Source: Eutreptiella sp. 'Long Island Sound 2002' (Eukaryota > Euglenozoa > Euglenophyceae > Eutreptiales > Eutreptiaceae). Taken from it: a stretch of 64,000 nt of DNA. This document shows, in pieces, positions 61,171-64,000 of the stretch. Below the pieces are notes generated by a model that saw only the letters and a list, made by a program, of their open reading frames with translations, had not been told where the DNA came from and ran no database searches. The position numbers and the translations under genes are program-made. The first letter of the stretch is position 1; every line of letters starts with the position of its first letter. The stretch is taken from the NCBI GenBank assembly GCA_964036045.1, contig OZ038382.1, positions 2,998,612 to 3,062,611 of the forward strand, written 5' to 3'.

Positions 61171-64000
61171 AGTGCCACGTGGTGACCTCTGTCTATCTGT
61201 GTCATGCCAAATGCCCTGCCAGAATGTCCTATGCCACTGCGGTATCCACATCCGTTCTCTCGTGTCAGTCATCGAGCACCTTTACAACAACGACCCCATC
61301 ATTTGCCGTGAAGCAATGGACGTCATCATCCCGGTATTGGACCTGCGTGTCGCTGTCCAGAGGCTTCATGCCCGACATGGGGCGCATCCCCAGAAAAGTA
61401 TTCGCGGGGACGAGAGCACCCCCTTCCACAGTGCCCCCCTTCCCACTGCAGCCGACTGGAGGGGGGGCACCTAACTCGATGGGGAAAGTGGGTGGATGCC
61501 CTTGCCGAAGGAAATGCGGCACACATCCCGGGCAACACCTCATTGAACCAGGCCGGATAATGGTGGAAATCATCTCAGTAGCTCCCCCGTGCAGTAGGCT
61601 GCCACATTTCTTCTCCAGCCCCAATGTAGCACTCTGTCACTGTACATATTTCCATGCAATTCCCCAACCCCACCCCCTGAATGCGGTCATACAGGAGTGT
61701 GGTTTGGGTGTTGGGTGTGCCTTGAACAGCGGCACTGTGGCACTGTGGCACTCGATGGTTTGGTAAGAAACACTATGGGCCACGCGAAGTTACAGGTAAA
61801 TCCACCTGGCAACAGAAGAAGACGTGGGGGTCACCAGCGCGAGCCCTGGCTGTGCATGGTGCCCCCCCTCCCCACCCCCAGGGCTGGAGTAGATTGGAAG
61901 TCCCATTGCCTTTGGCAAATTTCCCCTGCAGAGAATTACCCCCAATACTGCACCATAATGTGGCCAACCAAGTTTTGCCCACCACGGTACTCAACAGCCC
62001 AAAATGGCGCTTTTAGGGCCCAATGGGCACCGCGAGGGGGTTGCAAAACATGTCTGTTTGCATCCTCGATGGGTGTATTGCCACAACATCCCCAATCCCA
62101 TCCCTCTCGGGAGATACTACAAGATCACCGGCCCGCTAAAAACACTGTCACATAAAAAATGTCTGAAAACTTCTGAAAATGCTCGATCACTCATCTCACT
62201 CTGCCTCCACGGAGTTGAGAGTCGGGATTTCGGAGTTGGAGGTGTGTGTGGGTTGGGGGCATGACCAAAATATCAATGGAGGATTTGGAGCATATTTGAA
62301 GTACGCTTTCAACAAATATAGCAACATTAGCGAGCCAGAACAGGGCGACAGACTAACAAAAGGGCAGAGGTATTGGCGGTGTGGGCGGTCCTGATGGTGG
62401 TGTGTGGGTGCCTGAATGGGTAATTGGACTCTCAGTGGTGTGTGAACATACTGCAAAACATAGAGGCATATGAGGATGCATGATGGTGGGAAGGTACTAG
62501 TGCAACACCAGCATATATGGGACAAAGTATACAATTTGATACCGCATCGGCAGAGGGAAGTGCATTTTACACACATTTACTCACGTAAAAACAAACGGTG
62601 TGTGATGGCGTGAATTGGTCAGTTGTGCGCACCAAGGTGAAGGATGAGAGAAGGAAGTCCAAGGGCACAACAATGTGCCACATGGAAGGTGACGCAATGG
62701 ATGTGGAGGTACATCCATGATCAACAATATTGAGGAGGCAAAGGGCAGGGCCAATGGAACTCCCAAACCAAAGCTGGACTAGGGGATATGCCTTAGTGCT
62801 GCATGACCCCAAGTTCCGGAAGCCCGGTGGGAGAAAGCCAAGAGCGGCAACAGAGAGGATTGAAGGTGAAGCCGGAACTGCCACAGGCGAAAATGGGCTG
62901 CCATGGGCAACAAAGAACTGCCACAGGCACAAATAAGAGAACTGAGTGAGATGAAAAATCACTCCCCACGGCAGGGCAATCGGTGCATGTGGATGCAAAC
63001 ACACACAAGCTCACCCAACAGGGTCTTGCACAAGAAGTGGTTGGGGCACACATGCTGTACATAGTCTTGCTGTCCCGCTGAGAGGGAGGAAAGGCCGCAT
63101 GGGGTGGAATACCCAAACATTGCTGCAGTGCGGACAGAGCTGTAGAGAGGTGATGCATGATAGTGAACGCTGTGAGATTGTTTCCAAACCTGGGCATCAC
63201 ACACACAGACATGCACACACACATTACTGCAGTGTGGACACAGCTGTGGAGTGGTGGTGTATGTTAGTGAACGCCATGAAGAGGTCCAAAAAGATATGCC
63301 CCCCCCCCCCCCCCACACACAGACACTTGACCCTGCTGACCCATGCCCAGACCGATCGCAGTGTCCCTCACTATGCCCCCCCCCCCCCGCCCAACGCTAC
63401 CCACAGCGATATGGGCATGTGTACACACAAACAATCACACACACAACCACCCAACACACACACATACACATGCACAAACATACGCGAGGGCTGTGCAAAC
63501 ACTGGCATTGGCGGTCCCAAGTGACACTTCCCCACCTCAAAAAGAAATGGCACCCCTGCACTGTGTCTCCATTACTCTCCTTCGTTTGTATGCTGCCCGC
63601 CCATGCACTTTCACCTGTGTGGTCGCTCACATGTCTGCCTGTCTAAGGGACAGCAGAACTTGTCCATGGTGGGAGGGTGGGCTCAGCCAAGGAGGCAACC
63701 ACCCACACACCCATTCACTGACCAGAAGGAGGGAAAAGTTATAGGTTGCCCTCAAATTTGTCCTCAAATGTGAGTGTGTGGCGATTCAAATTTCCAGTTG
63801 TGTGCAACAGAGCATCCATGTTACGGGCGGCTTCTGTCACCTGCAGCCAGGGGTGCCAGATTGCACCCCCATGTTGGCTGCTGCCTGGAAGCACTACCGC
63901 TGTGCTCCGGGAATGGACACCCACCGATAGGATGACTCCCCTCACCCCCGCCCCCTCTCAAATACCACCACGCGTGCTGGGCACACAGGGAAGGCGGTTG
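61171..64000. other. Unrecognised stretch with CA-rich simple repeats
   Basis: No supported gene. CA/CACA tracts and C runs at about 63197-63475. The two strands have only motif-free ORFs. Confidence 0.4.

Overview
The window is nuclear DNA from a eukaryote, most likely an alga or another protist. The evidence is a spliced adenine-methyltransferase gene with GT-AG introns, three lineages of Ty3/gypsy LTR retrotransposons with integrase chromodomains, a primer-binding site matching eukaryotic initiator tRNA-Met, long C/G homopolymers and gene-poor repetitive spacers. No bacterial operon, rRNA gene or convincing functional tRNA gene was seen. No species can be named from the sequence alone.

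Layout. 1-20000: a nest of LTR retrotransposons. A chromovirus (element 1) is cut by the left window edge. Its pol is split by two insertions of a second chromovirus family: full-length element 2 (1421-12205, 5-bp target duplication CTGCT) and internally deleted element 3 (12267-16256, target duplication TGACG). Removing both insertions restores the element 1 pol frame exactly, with no stop. Element 1 then ends in a chromodomain, a 3' region with an antisense ORF, a polypurine tract and a 3' LTR that starts near 19430. 21588-27989: element 4, a decayed chromovirus with three nonsense codons, whose integrase core is missing where a 3.9-kb, extremely GC-rich segment sits between imperfect 13-bp direct repeats. 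28-41.7 kb: mostly unrecognised non-coding DNA with a decayed tandem-repeat ORF (33.4-34.1 kb), a 216-bp tandem repeat (38.7-39.4 kb) and palindromes. 41.8-49.2 kb: the host-gene part, with a 2-oxoglutarate/Fe(II) oxygenase on the minus strand, a small unknown minus-strand ORF, and divergent from it a three-exon MT-A70 (METTL3/MTA1-like) methyltransferase gene. 49.2-64 kb: mostly unrecognised DNA with simple repeats, a foldback repeat and a few unconfirmed ORFs.

Element 2 is the most informative object. Its Gag starts inside the LTR and reads through the primer-binding site. Gag ends in an amber codon that is followed in the same frame by protease and immediately by a pseudoknot-like fold. 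An adenine-methyltransferase-like NPPF domain lies between protease and reverse transcriptase. The 1.6-kb 3' non-coding region carries hairpins and a self-complementary 12-mer whose base pairs covary between elements 2 and 3. Because the LTR carries a promoter-like region, a start codon and an open frame to its end, the 3' LTR of element 3 is fused in frame to the element 1 integrase and forms a 589-codon chimera.
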